Below, piece by piece: positions 51,877 through 62,064 of a DNA stretch of 62,179 nucleotides (the stretch's first letter is position 1; each line of letters begins with the position of its first letter). The notes beneath the pieces are model-generated. The model was not told the origin of the DNA, made no database searches, and was given only the letters and a program-made list of their open reading frames with translations. Position numbers and translations under genes: made by a program. The DNA is from Alistipes sp. (GTDB taxonomy: Bacteria; Bacteroidota; Bacteroidia; Bacteroidales; Rikenellaceae): positions 1 through 62,179 of the forward strand of contig JAFQTX010000040.1 in the NCBI GenBank assembly GCA_017408825.1, read 5' to 3'.

Positions 51877-53284
51877 CTTTGCGTATTTTAAGCATTAACA
51901 ATCCCGAGATAACAGCCGTCACTGCAGCACCATAGAGATATGCAAGATCGGTAGCACCCATACCTACAAACTGGTTAGACACAAATACAAACGACGAGCA
52001 TACGTAGGTCATTATGATTGCAGGTATAAGCGACAAGAACACAACCCGACTATGCTTGCGCATAAGCCACGCCGTGATCATCCATAGTGTGATGACCGAG
52101 AGCGCCTGGTTCGACCATGCAAAGTAGCGCCAGATGATATCAAAATCTACAGAGGCGATGAGCACACCAATGGCGAAGAGCGGAAGACTCACCACAAGGC
52201 GCTTATATATAGGTCTCTGGTCGAACTTAAGCATATCGGCGATGATAAGACGTGCCGAGCGGAAGGCCGTATCTCCCGATGTGATTGGGGCGATGACAAC
52301 ACCAAGTACAGCAAGGATGCTACCCACACGACCGAGCGTCGTATCACAGATAAGCGATACGGCAACACCCGCATTGCTACCATTAGCCTGCATATAGTCG
52401 TTCAGGCTCTCAACACCACCAAAGAACGCCATGGCCATAGCTGCCCAGATAAGTGCTATCACAGACTCCGAGATCATCGCACCGAAGAAGATTGGGCGCG
52501 ACTGCCTCTCCGAAGTCATACAGCGTGCCATAAGAGGCGACTGCGTAGCGTGGAAACCCGAGATAGCACCACACGCAATACTTATAAATAGTGTAGGCAC
52601 TATAGGCAACTTATCGGCATTAAAGTGCATATTATCTACCGACGTAAGCTCAGGGATGCGATAATCGCCAAAGAGCAACACACCAAGCAGCGCCACAGCC
52701 ATAAATATCAGCGCAGCACCAAACACAGGATATATCTTACCGATAATCTTGTCGATAGGCAACACCGTAGCCACAAAGTAGTAGACGATGATTACCGCTA
52801 CCCAAACAAGGTATGGGATGTCGGTCTTGTCGGCGAGTATCTGCGAGGGGGTGACAATAAACACCGCACCCACCAGAATCATAAGTACAGGAATGACCAC
52901 AAGAGTAAACTTATGCATACCTCCACCCAGATACTTACCTATAATCTCGGGCAGGGATTGTCCTCCGTTACGTAACGAAATAACCCCCGCCATAAAATCG
53001 TGCATAGCGCCCATAAAAATGCCACCGAGTGTAATCCACAGAAAGGCTACCGGGCCGTAGCAAGCACCCAATATAGCACCAAAGATTGGGCCTGTACCAG
53101 CAATGTTAAGTAGCTGAATAAGAAATATTCGCCAGCGTGGCAAGGGCATAAAATCCACCCCATCATACTTAGTTTTCGAAGGCACATCAGCCTTAGGGTT
53201 GATATTTACCACACGCTCCAAAAATCCACCATATAGGAAATAGGCGGCAATAAGCACTGCAAGACAGACTAAAAATGTGATCAT
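51851..53284 (-). CDS. cstA: Carbon starvation protein CstA, peptide transporter
   Basis: This 477-residue membrane protein with many hydrophobic segments begins MITFLVCLAVLIAAYFLYGGFLERV. The CstA signatures NIAGTGPIFGAILGACYG, GGIFMGAMHDFMAG and ISGFHATQSPLMARC are present. CstA imports peptides or pyruvate during carbon limitation. A TTG at 53290 is rejected for the ATG at 53284. It is the short form of the family, lacking the long C-terminal extension of E. coli CstA. Confidence 0.94.
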   Translation of the reverse strand: MITFLVCLAVLIAAYFLYGGFLERVVNINPKADVPSKTKYDGVDFMPLPRWRIFLIQLLNIAGTGPIFGAILGACYGPVAFLWITLGGIFMGAMHDFMAGVISLRNGGQSLPEIIGKYLGGGMHKFTLVVIPVLMILVGAVFIVTPSQILADKTDIPYLVWVAVIIVYYFVATVLPIDKIIGKIYPVFGAALIFMAVALLGVLLFGDYRIPELTSVDNMHFNADKLPIVPTLFISIACGAISGFHATQSPLMARCMTSERQSRPIFFGAMISESVIALIWAAMAMAFFGGVESLNDYMQANGSNAGVAVSLICDTTLGRVGSILAVLGVVIAPITSGDTAFRSARLIIADMLKFDQRPIYKRLVVSLPLFAIGVLIASVDFDIIWRYFAWSNQALSVITLWMITAWLMRKHSRVVFLSLIPAIIMTYVCSSFVFVSNQFVGMGATDLAYLYGAAVTAVISGLLMLKIRKDVKRGAAI

Positions 53285-53369
53285 AGTCAAAAAATTTTCG
53301 TTTATAGTGCGAAATTAATAAATTTTTACGATATTTGCACCGCCGAACGAAAAGTTTGGCCATTAGGAT

Positions 53370-53442
53370 GCCTTAATAGCTCAGCCGGTAGAGCACTTCA
53401 TTCGTAATGAAGGGGTCGGGGGTTCGAGTCCCCCTTAAGGCT
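53370..53442 (+). tRNA. tRNA-Thr, anticodon CGT
   Basis: The acceptor stem GCCTTAA/TTAAGGC is perfect. The anticodon stem CTTCA/TGAAG encloses TTCGTAA (anticodon CGT), and the T-arm is GGGGGTTCGAGTCCCCC. CCA is not encoded. The -7-like box GATATTTG just upstream has one mismatch. Confidence 0.95.
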
Positions 53443-53448
53443 CGGTAG

Positions 53449-53476
53449 GGTCGCAGGTGTTGCTGCGACCTTTTTT
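53449..53476 (+). terminator. tRNA-Thr terminator
   Basis: GGTCGCAG (53449-53456) pairs with CTGCGACC (53463-53470), loop GTGTTG, followed by T6. Confidence 0.9.
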
Positions 53477-53490
53477 ATCTTGATGGGCAA

Positions 53491-53618
53491 TGAGACCGTA
53501 AGACAATTAAGATGGTTGCGGCAGGCAGCGCAAACAGCCAACGCCCGAAACAACAGCAGATACCCGACCTCGTAATGGTCTTATGGTCCTAATGGTCTTA
53601 ATGGTCCTAAAAAAAATT
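53491..53618 (+). repeat. Dispersed intergenic element, 9-mer arm type, copy 5
   Basis: Left arm TGAGACCGTAAGACAATTAAGATGGTTGCGG, then CAGCGCAAACAGCCAACG and CGAAACAACAG, the shared core GATACCCGACCTCGTAATGG (53559-53578), then TTATGGTCC, TAATGGTCT and TAATGGTCC 9-mers and an A-run. GGTTTTCAGACCGATCC follows at 53632-53648, matching 34798-34814. No gene is present in 53477-53776. Confidence 0.9.
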
Positions 53619-53729
53619 GAGCTCCCCACTGGGTTTTCAGACCGATCCCAATATGATAGCTACGCCCTCGGAACCTATCACCCCTCCTCAAACTTTTGCA
53701 TGAGGCTTTCATAATTGAGATTTTTTTCG

Positions 53730-53737
53730 TACCTTTG
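53730..53737 (+). promoter_or_regulatory. -7 box of the metallopeptidase-like gene
   Basis: TACCTTTG, 40 bp before the start codon at 53777. It excludes the longer in-frame start at 53696. The -33 element is poor. Confidence 0.6.
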
Positions 53738-53776
53738 GACGCTATTTGTATACACACGCAACACGCACACGTACGC

Positions 53777-56758
53777 ATGAGGAGATGGATAATATGTATA
53801 TTATTGATAATCTGTGGATTAGTCACCACGGAAAACTCTTCTGCACAATTTTACAGCTGGGGCGCTGACCCCACATCGTTTAGCTGGCGACAGATGAAAG
53901 CTGAAAAATATCGTGTGATATACCCAGACACAGCAAAGAGTATTGCTAAGGAGATGATGTACTACCTCGACGCCGTATCGCAAGATATTTCATATGGTTA
54001 TCGCTATCCACAGATGTCGATACCCTTCGTCGTGCACCCCTCTAATATGCAATCCAACGGTCTGGTAATGTGGCTACCAAAGCGTGTGGAGTTTCTATCA
54101 ACACCTGCTGTAAACGGCTACTCGATGCCCTGGATAAAGCAACTTGTGGCCCACGAATATCGCCACGCAGTGCAGTACAACAACCTAAATCGTGGACTGG
54201 TCAAGGGTTTAAGCTACATCATCGGACAGCAGAGTTCGACCATAGGACTGCTCTTCATGCCGCTTTGGATGATGGAGGGCGATGCTGTGATGACCGAGAC
54301 CGAGATGTCTACGTTTGGTCGTGGCATACAACCGTCGTTCTCGCTGGCATATCGCGCCTATGGCGATATCACCACCTACTTTACCAATTACGACAAGTGG
54401 TTCTGCGGCTCGTATAAGGATTACATCCCCGACCACTATCAGCTTGGCTACCAGATGTGTCGCTACGGATATAATCGCTACAACACAATACTGGGTAACG
54501 ACGTGGCCGAGATAACAGTACGCCGCCCATATATGGTGGTATCTATATCGTGGGTGCTCAAGAAGCTATACGGCACAACAGAGTCACAACTCTTCAATGA
54601 CACCTTCACCACGCTACACCATCACTGGAAGGATCTGGACGATGTAGAGCAGACCACCGAGTATATCACTCTACCAGAGCCCAAGTGCTACACCACATAC
54701 TCCTACCCTATCACACGTGACGACGGCTCGATAATCTATCTCAAGGAGGATATGAGCACCACATCATCGTTTATGATAGTAGATCCTGAGCTTAAGAGCG
54801 AACGTCGCATAGCTCGCACAGGAGCAATATCATCACGACCAGCGCTAAGCACCACGGGCAAACTATGGTGGACAGAGTATCGTCGTAGCACACTCTTCGA
54901 GCAGAAGGTTACATCACGCCTATACTACCTCGACACGAAGAGCAATAAGGTGGGAAAGATACGTCGAAAGAGTAGCGTTCTCTACCCTACACCTACCACG
55001 GAACACAACATAGCTTGGGTGGAGTATAGCATAGATGGCACATATCACGTAGCGATCAACGATGGCACAACACATAGTAGCTATATCGATATTGAGCGAG
55101 GTAAGGAGGTGCACGGTATGGCGTGGGACAACAGCTCCGAGGCGCTTTATCTGCTCATCACCGACGACGACGGTATGCACATCGCACGCCTCGAGGAGAG
55201 AGGCCTCACACCCGTGACACGTCCAGCATACACCACCTTAAGCGACCTGCGTGCTAAGGATGGTAAGCTCTACTACGGCTCTATAGCCTCGGGACGCGAC
55301 GAGATGCACTACTTCGACCTTGCCTCGGGCAAAGAGTATCAGCTATCCACCTCGGCATATGGGTCATTTGGCCCAGCACCCTACGACAAGGAGTACGTCG
55401 TAGGAACGAGCTATGATACCCGTGGCTACCTACCCGTAAAGCAGGCTATTGCCGAGGCCACCGAGATAGAGTATAAGCCCCATCCCGACCAGATATTTCT
55501 CCCCGAGAGTAAGCCTTGGGGTGTGATAAACCTCGACACCGTACGTATCGACCATAGTGCCACAGAGAAGATCGAGGAGCGTTATCCGCAACGTCGCTTC
55601 AGCCGCATTGGTCACGCCTTCAACATACACAGCTGGGCTCCAGCATCGTACAACCCATATGAGATTGTCGAGGAGTCCAAGATAGCATTCAACCTTGGCG
55701 CTACGATAATGTCGCAAAACATACTATCGACCACCGAGGGCTTCCTCACCTGGGGCTGGAACCACGACGAGGGCTCGATATTCAAGGGCACGTTGCGCTA
55801 TTATGGCCTGGGAGTGAACTTCTGGGCGAGTGGCACGTATGGTGGCACGCAACGAATTCACAATGTAGCCATATACAACCCCGACACGGGTAAAACAGAG
55901 TATCCCGAAGAGCCAAAGCTTGATCGCTACTACTCGGTGGCAGCAGGAGCCAGCCTACCACTACTCTTCCAGCGTGGCTACCACACCACGCAGCTCACCG
56001 TGGCAACATCGTGGAACTTCTCAAATGGCCTCACTGCCAAGGTAGATAGAATAAAGTTCGATGGCGGTAAGATATCTAACTTCGAGACAATAGGTTACAG
56101 CGAGGGCGTACATCAGCTTAGCGTAGGAGTATCGTTTAGCGATCAGGTGCGTATGGCACATCGTGACTTCCTGCCACCATGGGGCATAGTCCTCTCGGGA
56201 AGCTATACGCTGAACCCCGCCAACGACAATTTTGGCCATCTGGCGGTGGCTTATGGTAAGCTCTATACTCCTGGCTTTGCCAAGCACCACTCACTCTCTA
56301 TTGCAGCCTCGTACCAGACATCGATTGGTGGATTTCACTCAGACAAGGTGCTCTCGGGACTGGCGTTTAAGTCTACGCGACTGCTACCTCGAGGCTTCTC
56401 GTCGTACGATATCGAGAACAAGGACTATGTTGCCACATCACTCAACTACCAACTCCCCGTATGGTATCCCGATGGAGGATGGAGCGGTGTGATATACTTT
56501 AAGCGCCTGAGGCTCAACTTTGGTGGCGATTACGCATCGTTCAGCCGCTCAAAGTTTGACAATGCAGGAAATATCATAGAGCCCCGCAAACATATTTGGG
56601 CCTATGGTGGCGACATAATCATTGACTTCAACATATTTAGTATGCCTAAGTCAGCAACAATAACAGCTACCCTCTCGTTATATGGCAAGGGGTCAAACAT
56701 AGCTCTAAACAACCGAAATAAGTTTCATATAGGCTTTGGATTGGGACTACCATTCTAA
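53777..56758 (+). CDS. Secreted outer-membrane protein with gluzincin-type HExxH domain and TolB-like propeller
   Basis: From the ATG at 53777 the protein has 993 residues. The signal peptide MRRWIICILLIICGLVTTENSSAQ ends at a likely signal peptidase I site. An N-terminal domain has LVAHEYRHAVQYN (HExxH at about 126-130) and PLWMMEGDAV (third ligand Glu at about 167), the peptidase-MA pattern. A middle part of repeated beta-blade segments (YYLDTKSNKVGKIRRKSS, MHYFDLASGKEYQLSTS) resembles TolB propellers. The C-terminal part alternates strand-like segments and ends GFGLGLPF with a terminal Phe, as outer-membrane barrels do. The function is unknown. It lies 57 bp upstream of the PBP1A gene. Confidence 0.8.
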   Translation: MRRWIICILLIICGLVTTENSSAQFYSWGADPTSFSWRQMKAEKYRVIYPDTAKSIAKEMMYYLDAVSQDISYGYRYPQMSIPFVVHPSNMQSNGLVMWLPKRVEFLSTPAVNGYSMPWIKQLVAHEYRHAVQYNNLNRGLVKGLSYIIGQQSSTIGLLFMPLWMMEGDAVMTETEMSTFGRGIQPSFSLAYRAYGDITTYFTNYDKWFCGSYKDYIPDHYQLGYQMCRYGYNRYNTILGNDVAEITVRRPYMVVSISWVLKKLYGTTESQLFNDTFTTLHHHWKDLDDVEQTTEYITLPEPKCYTTYSYPITRDDGSIIYLKEDMSTTSSFMIVDPELKSERRIARTGAISSRPALSTTGKLWWTEYRRSTLFEQKVTSRLYYLDTKSNKVGKIRRKSSVLYPTPTTEHNIAWVEYSIDGTYHVAINDGTTHSSYIDIERGKEVHGMAWDNSSEALYLLITDDDGMHIARLEERGLTPVTRPAYTTLSDLRAKDGKLYYGSIASGRDEMHYFDLASGKEYQLSTSAYGSFGPAPYDKEYVVGTSYDTRGYLPVKQAIAEATEIEYKPHPDQIFLPESKPWGVINLDTVRIDHSATEKIEERYPQRRFSRIGHAFNIHSWAPASYNPYEIVEESKIAFNLGATIMSQNILSTTEGFLTWGWNHDEGSIFKGTLRYYGLGVNFWASGTYGGTQRIHNVAIYNPDTGKTEYPEEPKLDRYYSVAAGASLPLLFQRGYHTTQLTVATSWNFSNGLTAKVDRIKFDGGKISNFETIGYSEGVHQLSVGVSFSDQVRMAHRDFLPPWGIVLSGSYTLNPANDNFGHLAVAYGKLYTPGFAKHHSLSIAASYQTSIGGFHSDKVLSGLAFKSTRLLPRGFSSYDIENKDYVATSLNYQLPVWYPDGGWSGVIYFKRLRLNFGGDYASFSRSKFDNAGNIIEPRKHIWAYGGDIIIDFNIFSMPKSATITATLSLYGKGSNIALNNRNKFHIGFGLGLPF

Positions 56759-56815
56759 GCATAATTGGCTAACATAAAGAGTTTTAATGAGAATAAAATA
56801 TAAAACCAAACAGAT

Positions 56816-59305
56816 ATGAGTAAGAAGGAACAACCTAAGAAGAGAAGACGAGGATTTAGATTTTGGATCGTCGCCGCAATGTGGACAGTCACGCTCACAG
56901 GTGTACTTAGCCTGGTAACTCTCTTTGCGTTAGCACGCTTCGAGGTACTGGGCCCTATGCCAACATTTGACGAGTTGGAAAATCCACAGACAAACCTTGC
57001 TACCGAGATATACTCGGCCGATGGAGTGTTGCTGGGAACATACTTTGTCGAGAACCGTACTCACCTCACGTTCGAGGACCTATTCCCCCTCAACCGTGAT
57101 AAGTGGCTGACGATCGACGGCCATGAGTTGCCACCTATCGTCGCAGCACTCATTGCCACAGAGGACCTACGATTCTTCGAGCACTCGGGTATCGACTTTC
57201 AGGCCACGGCACGTGCTGTGACCAAGACAATCATCCTCGGTCAAAAAGAGCAGGGAGGTGGTAGTACCATTACGCAGCAGCTTGCCAAAAACCTCTACAA
57301 GACACGTCGTCGTGACAAGGGTCTTGAGGGTAAGGCGGGAACAATCTCGGCTAAGGCTCAGGAGTATGTGATCGCAACACAGCTCGAGCACAACTACACC
57401 AAGGAGGAGATTGTGACGATGTATCTGAACACCGTAGAGTTCTCAAGCTCGAACTTTGGTATTCGCTCGGCAGCCAACAACCTCTTCGGCAAGGAGCCTA
57501 ACGAGCTCTCGATAGATGAGGCTGCGGTGATCGCCGGTCAGGTTAAGGCACCAGGAACTTATGCCCCTATGCGTGCTGGCAAGCCTAACCCTAAGGCTAA
57601 GGAGCGTCGTAACCTCGTGCTTGAGCGTATGGTTGTGGCGGGAGCTATCACACGCTCTACGGCCGACTCACTGATGCAGCTTCCTATCGACCTTTCTCGC
57701 TTCCACCGCTCGGCAGATGCCCACAACGAGGGTATCGCCACCTACTTCCGTGAGATGGTGCGTCGTAACCTCACAGCCTCGGAGCCAAAGCGCAACGAGT
57801 ATCTCACCGACTGGGACTACGAGCAGGCTATGAAGCAGTATGAGGAGGATCCTGTTATCGGCTGGTGTAACAAGAACTTTAAGAGCAACGGCGAGCCTTA
57901 TGACATCTACCGTGATGGTCTACGCATCTACACTACGCTCGACGTAGGTATGCAGACACTCGCTGAGGAGGCTGCTCAGGAGCATATGAGCGACGTGGTA
58001 CAGCCTAAGATGAATGCTCAGATTAAGGCTACGGGTCAGCTCTACTACCGCGTGGGCAAGGCAAAGACCGAACAGAAGATCCTTGCGGCAATACGCCAAA
58101 CCGACCGCTGGTATAATATGACCAAGGATGGCTACAGCGAGGAGCAGATCCTCGAGAAGTTTAACACCAAGGTGCGTATGGAGGTATTTACCTACGATGG
58201 CATCCGCGATACGATGATGACACCACGTGACTCGGTGATCCACCATAAGTCCATTATGCGCCCTGCAATGGTTGCTGTCGATCCATCGAATGGCCACGTA
58301 CGTGCCTATGTCGGAGGCCCTAACTACCGCTTCTTCAAGTATGATGCTGCCACACAGACCAAGCGACAGATTGGTTCTACGGCAAAGCCCTTCATCTACT
58401 CATACGCAGTACATATGCTTGGATTGAAGCCTTGTCACCCTGTCTGCAACGAGCGTGTTACGATCAAGTACCACGGCTCAAAGTGGTCGCCAAAGGAGGC
58501 AGGTGGCGGTGGTTACGATGGTACTTATCACCCGCTATATTGGGGATTGATGAAGAGCCGTAACAACTACTCAGCATACATTATGAAGGCAGCGAAGAAT
58601 CCCGAGAAGGTCGCCGACTACATCCATAAGATCGGTATTCGTAGCTGGATTGAGCCAGTGCCATCACTCTGCTTGGGTTCGTACGATAGTAACCCATTCG
58701 AGATGGCGGGAGCATATAGCACCTTCGTGAACCAGGGCGTGCGTATCGACCCAATGTACGTCACTCGCATCGAGGACCGCCAGGGAAATGTGCTTGCCAC
58801 ATTCACACCTAAGGCCAACGACGTGCTCCCTGAGCGTGTGGCACACACCATCATCGAGATGATGAAGCGAGTTATCACCGGCGGTACTGGTCGTCGTATG
58901 ATGACAATCTACGGCATCGGCGGTAAGGGTATGGATATTGCCGCAAAGACAGGTACTACCAACAAGAATGTCGATGCTTGGTTTATGTGCGCTGTGCCAA
59001 ACCTCGTTGTTGCAACGTGGGTTGGTGGCGAGGAGAATACTATTCGCTTTGCTCGAGGTGCCGATGGTGCACGTATCGCACTGCCTATCACGGGTAAGTT
59101 TATGCAGAAGGTATACAAGGATGGCACGCTCGGCGTAAATCGTGATGATAAGTTTAAGTTCACGACAAAGGCGCCTAAGTTCAACAACTGTAAGATGCCT
59201 GCTGCCAAGGCTGTCTCAACAACCGAGAAGGTCAAGATTGAGAGCTTCAAAAATTCGGATGTAGAGCCCGATGAATTTACAGAACAGGAGGAGGACTTCT
59301 TCTAA
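56816..59305 (+). CDS. Penicillin-binding protein 1A (bifunctional transglycosylase/transpeptidase)
   Basis: This 829-residue protein has a basic cytoplasmic tail and one membrane helix (about residues 14-40). The GT51 domain has catalytic Glu in ALIATEDLRFFEHSG (about residue 116) and QGGGSTITQQLAKNL. The transpeptidase domain has nucleophile Ser in QIGSTAKPF (residue 521), an SRN motif in KSRNNYS, and KTGTT near the C-terminus. It polymerises and cross-links peptidoglycan. The C-terminal tail is acidic (EFTEQEEDFF). It fits with murA in the same region, though in a separate operon. Confidence 0.95.
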   Translation: MSKKEQPKKRRRGFRFWIVAAMWTVTLTGVLSLVTLFALARFEVLGPMPTFDELENPQTNLATEIYSADGVLLGTYFVENRTHLTFEDLFPLNRDKWLTIDGHELPPIVAALIATEDLRFFEHSGIDFQATARAVTKTIILGQKEQGGGSTITQQLAKNLYKTRRRDKGLEGKAGTISAKAQEYVIATQLEHNYTKEEIVTMYLNTVEFSSSNFGIRSAANNLFGKEPNELSIDEAAVIAGQVKAPGTYAPMRAGKPNPKAKERRNLVLERMVVAGAITRSTADSLMQLPIDLSRFHRSADAHNEGIATYFREMVRRNLTASEPKRNEYLTDWDYEQAMKQYEEDPVIGWCNKNFKSNGEPYDIYRDGLRIYTTLDVGMQTLAEEAAQEHMSDVVQPKMNAQIKATGQLYYRVGKAKTEQKILAAIRQTDRWYNMTKDGYSEEQILEKFNTKVRMEVFTYDGIRDTMMTPRDSVIHHKSIMRPAMVAVDPSNGHVRAYVGGPNYRFFKYDAATQTKRQIGSTAKPFIYSYAVHMLGLKPCHPVCNERVTIKYHGSKWSPKEAGGGGYDGTYHPLYWGLMKSRNNYSAYIMKAAKNPEKVADYIHKIGIRSWIEPVPSLCLGSYDSNPFEMAGAYSTFVNQGVRIDPMYVTRIEDRQGNVLATFTPKANDVLPERVAHTIIEMMKRVITGGTGRRMMTIYGIGGKGMDIAAKTGTTNKNVDAWFMCAVPNLVVATWVGGEENTIRFARGADGARIALPITGKFMQKVYKDGTLGVNRDDKFKFTTKAPKFNNCKMPAAKAVSTTEKVKIESFKNSDVEPDEFTEQEEDFF

Positions 59306-59412
59306 CAGTAGAGGGAGTGCTCCACAAGAGATATGACCACCGCAGGGGTTCGATGCTACGGCATAACCCCTCGCTGACATATACTATTTATTAACTTTAG
59401 ACTTTTACGACT

Positions 59413-60414
59413 ATGAAGATTGCAATCGTTGGCGCAAGTGGCGCCGTAGGTCAGGAGTTCCTCGCAATATTGGAGAACCATCCTATTGAGATTGAGGAAC
59501 TGCGTTTGTTTGGCTCGAAGCGTAGTGCTGGTAGTAGCTACCGCTTTCGTGGCGAAGACATCGTAGTGCGTGAACTTCAACATAACGACGACTTTAAGGA
59601 TATAGACGTGGCACTCTGCTCGGCAGGCGGCTCAACATCTATCGAGTTTGCCGAAACCATCACTAAGCATGGTGCGTTTATGATCGACAACTCGAGCGCC
59701 TTCCGTATGGAGGAGGATGTACCTCTTGTTGTTCCCGAGGTAAATGGCGAGGATGCCTTCAATGCCCCACGTCGCATCATTGCAAACCCTAACTGCACGA
59801 CAATACAGATGGTTGTGGCTCTGGGCGCTATCGAGCGTCTGTCACACATCCGCCGTGTACACGTGGCTACCTACCAGTCGGCAAGTGGCGCAGGAGCAAC
59901 AGGTATGCAGGAGCTCGGCGAGCAGCAGAAGGCTATCGCCCAGGGAGAAGATCCTAAGATCGAGAAGTTCGCCTACCAGCTCGCCTATAACCTCATCCCT
60001 CATATCGACGTATTCCAGGATAACGACTACACCAAGGAGGAGATGAAGATGTTCCACGAGACACGCAAGATTATGCACTCCGACATCCGCACCTCGGCAA
60101 CCTGTGTGCGTGTTCCTGTTATGCGTGCCCACTCGGAGGCTATATGGGTGGAGACCGAGGAGGAGCTTTCGGTAGAGCAGGTTCGCGAGGCCTTTGCTTC
60201 GTCACCTGGCCTTGTGCTTATCGACGAGCCAGGCCAGAAACGCTACCCTATGCCTCTATTTGCGCAAAATAGCGACCCTGTATACGTTGGTCGTGTGCGT
60301 AAGGATTTGTGCAACGAGAATGGTATCACGTTCTGGTGCGTAGCCGACCAAATACGCAAGGGCGCAGCACTTAACGCCATTCAGATCCTTGAGCTTCTTG
60401 TTGCGAATAAATAA
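59413..60414 (+). CDS. asd: Aspartate-semialdehyde dehydrogenase
   Basis: This 333-residue protein begins [20 protein letters not shown] (NADP-binding). The nucleophile Cys is in [11 protein letters not shown] (about residue 128), and [16 protein letters not shown] follows. It reduces aspartyl phosphate to the semialdehyde for lysine/diaminopimelate, threonine and methionine synthesis. It is 107 bp after the PBP1A gene. An AGGGGTT/AACCCCT hairpin without T-run lies between them. Confidence 0.96.
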   Translation: MKIAIVGASGAVGQEFLAILENHPIEIEELRLFGSKRSAGSSYRFRGEDIVVRELQHNDDFKDIDVALCSAGGSTSIEFAETITKHGAFMIDNSSAFRMEEDVPLVVPEVNGEDAFNAPRRIIANPNCTTIQMVVALGAIERLSHIRRVHVATYQSASGAGATGMQELGEQQKAIAQGEDPKIEKFAYQLAYNLIPHIDVFQDNDYTKEEMKMFHETRKIMHSDIRTSATCVRVPVMRAHSEAIWVETEEELSVEQVREAFASSPGLVLIDEPGQKRYPMPLFAQNSDPVYVGRVRKDLCNENGITFWCVADQIRKGAALNAIQILELLVANK

Positions 60415-60475
60415 GGATATGGTTTTTTGGATCAAAGGGTGCGATATAAATAGATAAAATTATTTTTGCGTAGTA

Positions 60476-60506
60476 TTGCAAATGACTATATTTTTGTCTA
60501 CCTTTG
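60476..60506 (+). promoter_or_regulatory. tnaA promoter
   Basis: TTG (60476-60478), 20 bp, TACCTTTG (60499-60506). The leader of about 100 nt is very A/T-rich; no tnaC-like leader peptide with Trp codons was found. Confidence 0.75.
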
Positions 60507-60613
60507 TCGAGCAATTTGTATAAATAGGCATAAAATAGCTAATTATATAAATTAATAGCAACAGAAAAAGAATATATTATTAAACTAATAATAACCTAAA
60601 AAACTACACTATT

Positions 60614-61987
60614 ATGGAAATTCCATTTGCAGAAGCGTATCGAATTAAGATGGTTGAGCCTTTGAAGAAGAGCACACGTGAGGATCGTGAGCAGTGGCTC
60701 AAGGAGGCACACTACAACCTCTTCGGTCTTAAGTCAGAGCAGGTTTACATCGACTGCTTGACCGACTCAGGTACTGGCGCTATGAGCGACCGCCAGTGGG
60801 CTGCTATGATGACTGGTGACGAGGCTTACGCTGGTTCTAAGTCATTCTTCCAGCTTAAGGAGACTATCTTCAACATCACAGGCTTCGAGTATGTTATCCC
60901 TACTCACCAGGGCCGTGCTGCTGAGAACGTACTCTTCTCTCACCTTGTAAAGGCTGGCGACATCATCCCAGGTAACTCACACTTCGACACCACTAAGGGT
61001 CACATCGAGTTCCGTAAGGCTACAGCTTTGGACTGCACTATCGACGCTGCTAAGGATACTCAGCTCGAGATCCCATTCAAGGGCGAGGTAGACTGCGCTA
61101 AGCTTGAGAAGGCTTTGGCTGAGAACGCTGAGAAGATTCCTTTCATCATCGTTACTATTACCAACAACACAGCTGGTGGTCAGCCTGTATCTATGAAGAA
61201 CCTTCGTGACGTACGTGCTATCGCTGACAAGTATGGCAAGCGTGTAGTATTCGACTCAGCACGTTTCGTTGAGAATGCTTACTTCATCAAGACTCGTGAG
61301 GAGGGCTACGCTGATAAGAGTATCAAGGAGATCTGCAAGGAGATGTTCTCATATGCTGATGGTATGACAATGTCATCAAAGAAGGACGGTCTTGTAAATA
61401 TGGGTGGTTTCATCGCTACACGTCACGAGGATTGGTTCGAGGGTGCTAAGCGTTTCTGCATCCCATTCGAGGGCTTCTTGACATATGGTGGTATGAACGG
61501 TCGTGATATGGCTGCTTTGGCAGTAGGTCTCGACGAGAACACCGAGCTTGAGACTATCGAGACTCGTATCAAGCAGGTTCAGTACCTTGCTGCTAAGCTC
61601 GATGAGTACGGCATTCCTTACCAGCGCCCAGTAGGTGGTCACGCATTGTTCGTTGATGCTGACAAGGTTCTCTCTAACATCCCTAAGGAGGAGTTCCCAG
61701 CGCAGACTCTTGCTATCGAGCTCTACTTGGAGGCAGGTGTTCGTGGTTGCGAGATCGGTTACATCCTTGCTGACCGTGATCCTGTAACTCGTGAGAACCG
61801 CTTTGGTGGTCTTGACCTCCTTCGTTTGTGCATCGCTCGTCGTTCTTACACTAACAACCACATGGATGTTATCGCTGCTGCGTTGAAGAACGTTTACGAC
61901 CGTCGTCACGAGATCACACGTGGTGTTAAGATCGTATGGGAGACCGAGCTTATGCGTCACTTTACTGTTAAGCTCGAGCGCTTGTAA
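60614..61987 (+). CDS. tnaA: Tryptophanase
   Basis: This 457-residue PLP enzyme has YADGMTMSSKKDGLV with the PLP Lys (residue 257 by alignment). Tryptophanase and tyrosine phenol-lyase are close relatives. Here HFDTTKGH has Asp at residue 125 and RGCEIGYIL has Ile at residue 381, the tryptophanase residues. Tyrosine phenol-lyase has Thr and Arg at these places. It splits tryptophan to indole, pyruvate and ammonia. Codon use differs from its neighbours: GCT, CGT, GGT and AAG dominate, as expected for a very highly expressed gene. Confidence 0.9.
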   Translation: MEIPFAEAYRIKMVEPLKKSTREDREQWLKEAHYNLFGLKSEQVYIDCLTDSGTGAMSDRQWAAMMTGDEAYAGSKSFFQLKETIFNITGFEYVIPTHQGRAAENVLFSHLVKAGDIIPGNSHFDTTKGHIEFRKATALDCTIDAAKDTQLEIPFKGEVDCAKLEKALAENAEKIPFIIVTITNNTAGGQPVSMKNLRDVRAIADKYGKRVVFDSARFVENAYFIKTREEGYADKSIKEICKEMFSYADGMTMSSKKDGLVNMGGFIATRHEDWFEGAKRFCIPFEGFLTYGGMNGRDMAALAVGLDENTELETIETRIKQVQYLAAKLDEYGIPYQRPVGGHALFVDADKVLSNIPKEEFPAQTLAIELYLEAGVRGCEIGYILADRDPVTRENRFGGLDLLRLCIARRSYTNNHMDVIAAALKNVYDRRHEITRGVKIVWETELMRHFTVKLERL

Positions 61988-62025
61988 TTTAATGTAATAG
62001 CGGCGCTACTGCGACGCTTCAGTCT

Positions 62026-62064
62026 AACGGAGGTGACTAAAAGTTAATTAGCCACCTCCGTTTT
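62026..62064 (+). terminator. tnaA terminator
   Basis: AACGGAGGTG (62026-62035) pairs with CACCTCCGTT (62053-62062), with an inner CTAA/TTAG pairing. Only four T follow (62061-62064) because the IS end begins there. Confidence 0.85.

Noticed and set aside
60507-60613. tnaC-type leader peptide
   Set aside because: No short frame with a critical Trp codon and stop was found in the A/T-rich leader.
60614-61987. Tyrosine phenol-lyase instead of tryptophanase
   Set aside because: Asp125 and Ile381 are the tryptophanase residues; tyrosine phenol-lyase has Thr and Arg there.
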